23,319 bases of DNA, from the NCBI GenBank assembly GCA_031271635.1, contig JAISVG010000057.1, positions 1-23,319 on the forward strand, given 5' to 3'. The position numbers and the translations under genes were made by a program. Source of the DNA: Erysipelotrichaceae bacterium (GTDB lineage Bacteria; Bacillota_I; Bacilli_A; RFN20; CAG-826). Below the pieces are notes generated by a model, which was not told the origin of the DNA, searched no databases, and saw nothing but the letters and a program-made list of their open reading frames with translations. This document shows, one piece after another, positions 22,996 to 23,319 of this stretch. How positions within the stretch are numbered: position 1 is the stretch's first letter; each line of letters begins with the position of its first letter.

Positions 22996-23319
22996 ATGAA
23001 CAACAACAAAAAACAACTAAAAGCCATCGGTATTGTCGAAAGTATTTTATTCTTTATCCTCGGAGGTTTGGTCATTTCCCTGCCCTTTATTGCAATCACC
23101 AATATTAATGGTGAAACAATCACCAATCTTCTCAAACTATCGGGTTATATTTTTGGAGGTTTCATTGCTTTAAATGGTCTGGTGATGCTTCTAATTGAAT
23201 ACATCAAGAATAATAAGATTAACGCGCTTTTCCTTGTGGGTTGTTCTTTGCTCTCGCTAGGTCTTATCTTCCTAGTTCTTACTTCAAAAGAAATCAATAT
23301 CATTGTGGATTTATTTCCT
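22996..23319 (+). CDS. Membrane protein, N-terminal part (runs off right edge)
   Basis: 108 codons without a stop run to the window edge. The protein starts MNNNKKQLKAIGIVES and has three predicted membrane segments within the visible part: about 12-34, 49-68 and 76-96. No family was recognised from this fragment. The start is supported by a GAGGAG Shine-Dalgarno and a TATAAT box. It diverges from the polymerase gene across 90 bp. Confidence 0.75.
   Translation, partial: MNNNKKQLKAIGIVESILFFILGGLVISLPFIAITNINGETITNLLKLSGYIFGGFIALNGLVMLLIEYIKNNKINALFLVGCSLLSLGLIFLVLTSKEINIIVDLFP

Noticed and set aside
22878..23135. 85-aa minus-strand frame across the right-edge gene start
   Set aside because: It lies antisense to a gene with a promoter and Shine-Dalgarno and overlaps the polymerase start; it has no start signal of its own.
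1..23319. Mycoplasma genetic code (TGA as tryptophan)
   Set aside because: All tryptophans are TGG and no frame contains an internal TGA. The two genes that end in TGA would extend by only a few codons if it were read through, so they do not decide the matter, but the total absence of internal TGA does.
1..23319. CRISPR arrays, insertion sequences, integrases, toxin-antitoxin or phage-defence genes
   Set aside because: No regular direct repeats with spacers, no transposase or integrase motifs and no defence-type domains were found; the tRNA cluster shows no duplicated 3' end that would mark an attachment site.

Overview
The window comes from a low-GC Bacillota-type bacterium, probably a member of Bacilli close to the Mollicutes (Acholeplasma/Izemoplasma/RF39/Erysipelotrichia-like). 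This placement is inference. It rests on AT-rich sequence, Gram-positive lipoproteins, a long-form oligopeptide permease and Bacilli-like tRNAs with encoded CCA. Tryptophan is always TGG, and no reading frame contains an internal TGA, so translation table 11 applies rather than the mycoplasma code.

Layout. (1) 1-2727, minus: the N-terminal 909 residues of a large secreted protein with three bacterial Ig-like (BID_2) domains, cut by the left edge. It has its own sigma-A-type promoter, and a 20-bp perfect palindrome overlaps the -10 box. (2) 2858-3234, minus: a tRNA cluster transcribed Ile-Val-Thr with a candidate promoter and terminator. (3) 3378-8302: polysaccharide genes, with three GT4-type glycosyltransferases (two +, one -) and a Wzx-type flippase. 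(4) 8299-14761, minus: a tightly coupled operon, oppB-oppC-oppD-oppF plus a membrane-anchored BspA-like leucine-rich-repeat protein as its fifth gene. (5) 14852-19638, minus: a 122-aa membrane protein, a lipoprotein with one InlB/Flg_new-type repeat, a very long OppA lipoprotein with its own promoter and terminator, and a 118-aa membrane protein. (6) 19682-22905: a TupA-like ATP-grasp protein (+), and a Wzy/O-antigen-ligase-type polymerase overlapping an unknown lipoprotein (both -). (7) 22996 to the edge, +: the N-terminus of a small membrane protein.

How the genes work together. Regions 3 and 6 look like one Wzx/Wzy-type surface-polymer locus: glycosyltransferases, flippase, polymerase and a TupA-like modifier. 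The opp block sits in its middle. OppA captures peptides, OppBC form the channel and OppDF hydrolyse ATP. The LRR protein, translationally coupled to oppF, would put a display scaffold on the same cell surface.

The most notable pattern is in the promoters. Seven genes that start transcription units have no Shine-Dalgarno sequence, and a -10-like hexamer ends 6-7 nt before the start codon, as expected for leaderless mRNAs. Two divergent gene pairs carry such boxes back to back in 43-47 bp. Genes inside operons, and the opp and surface-protein promoters, use good Shine-Dalgarno sites. All three convergent gene pairs overlap at their 3' ends. No insertion sequence, integrase, CRISPR array or toxin-antitoxin pair was seen.
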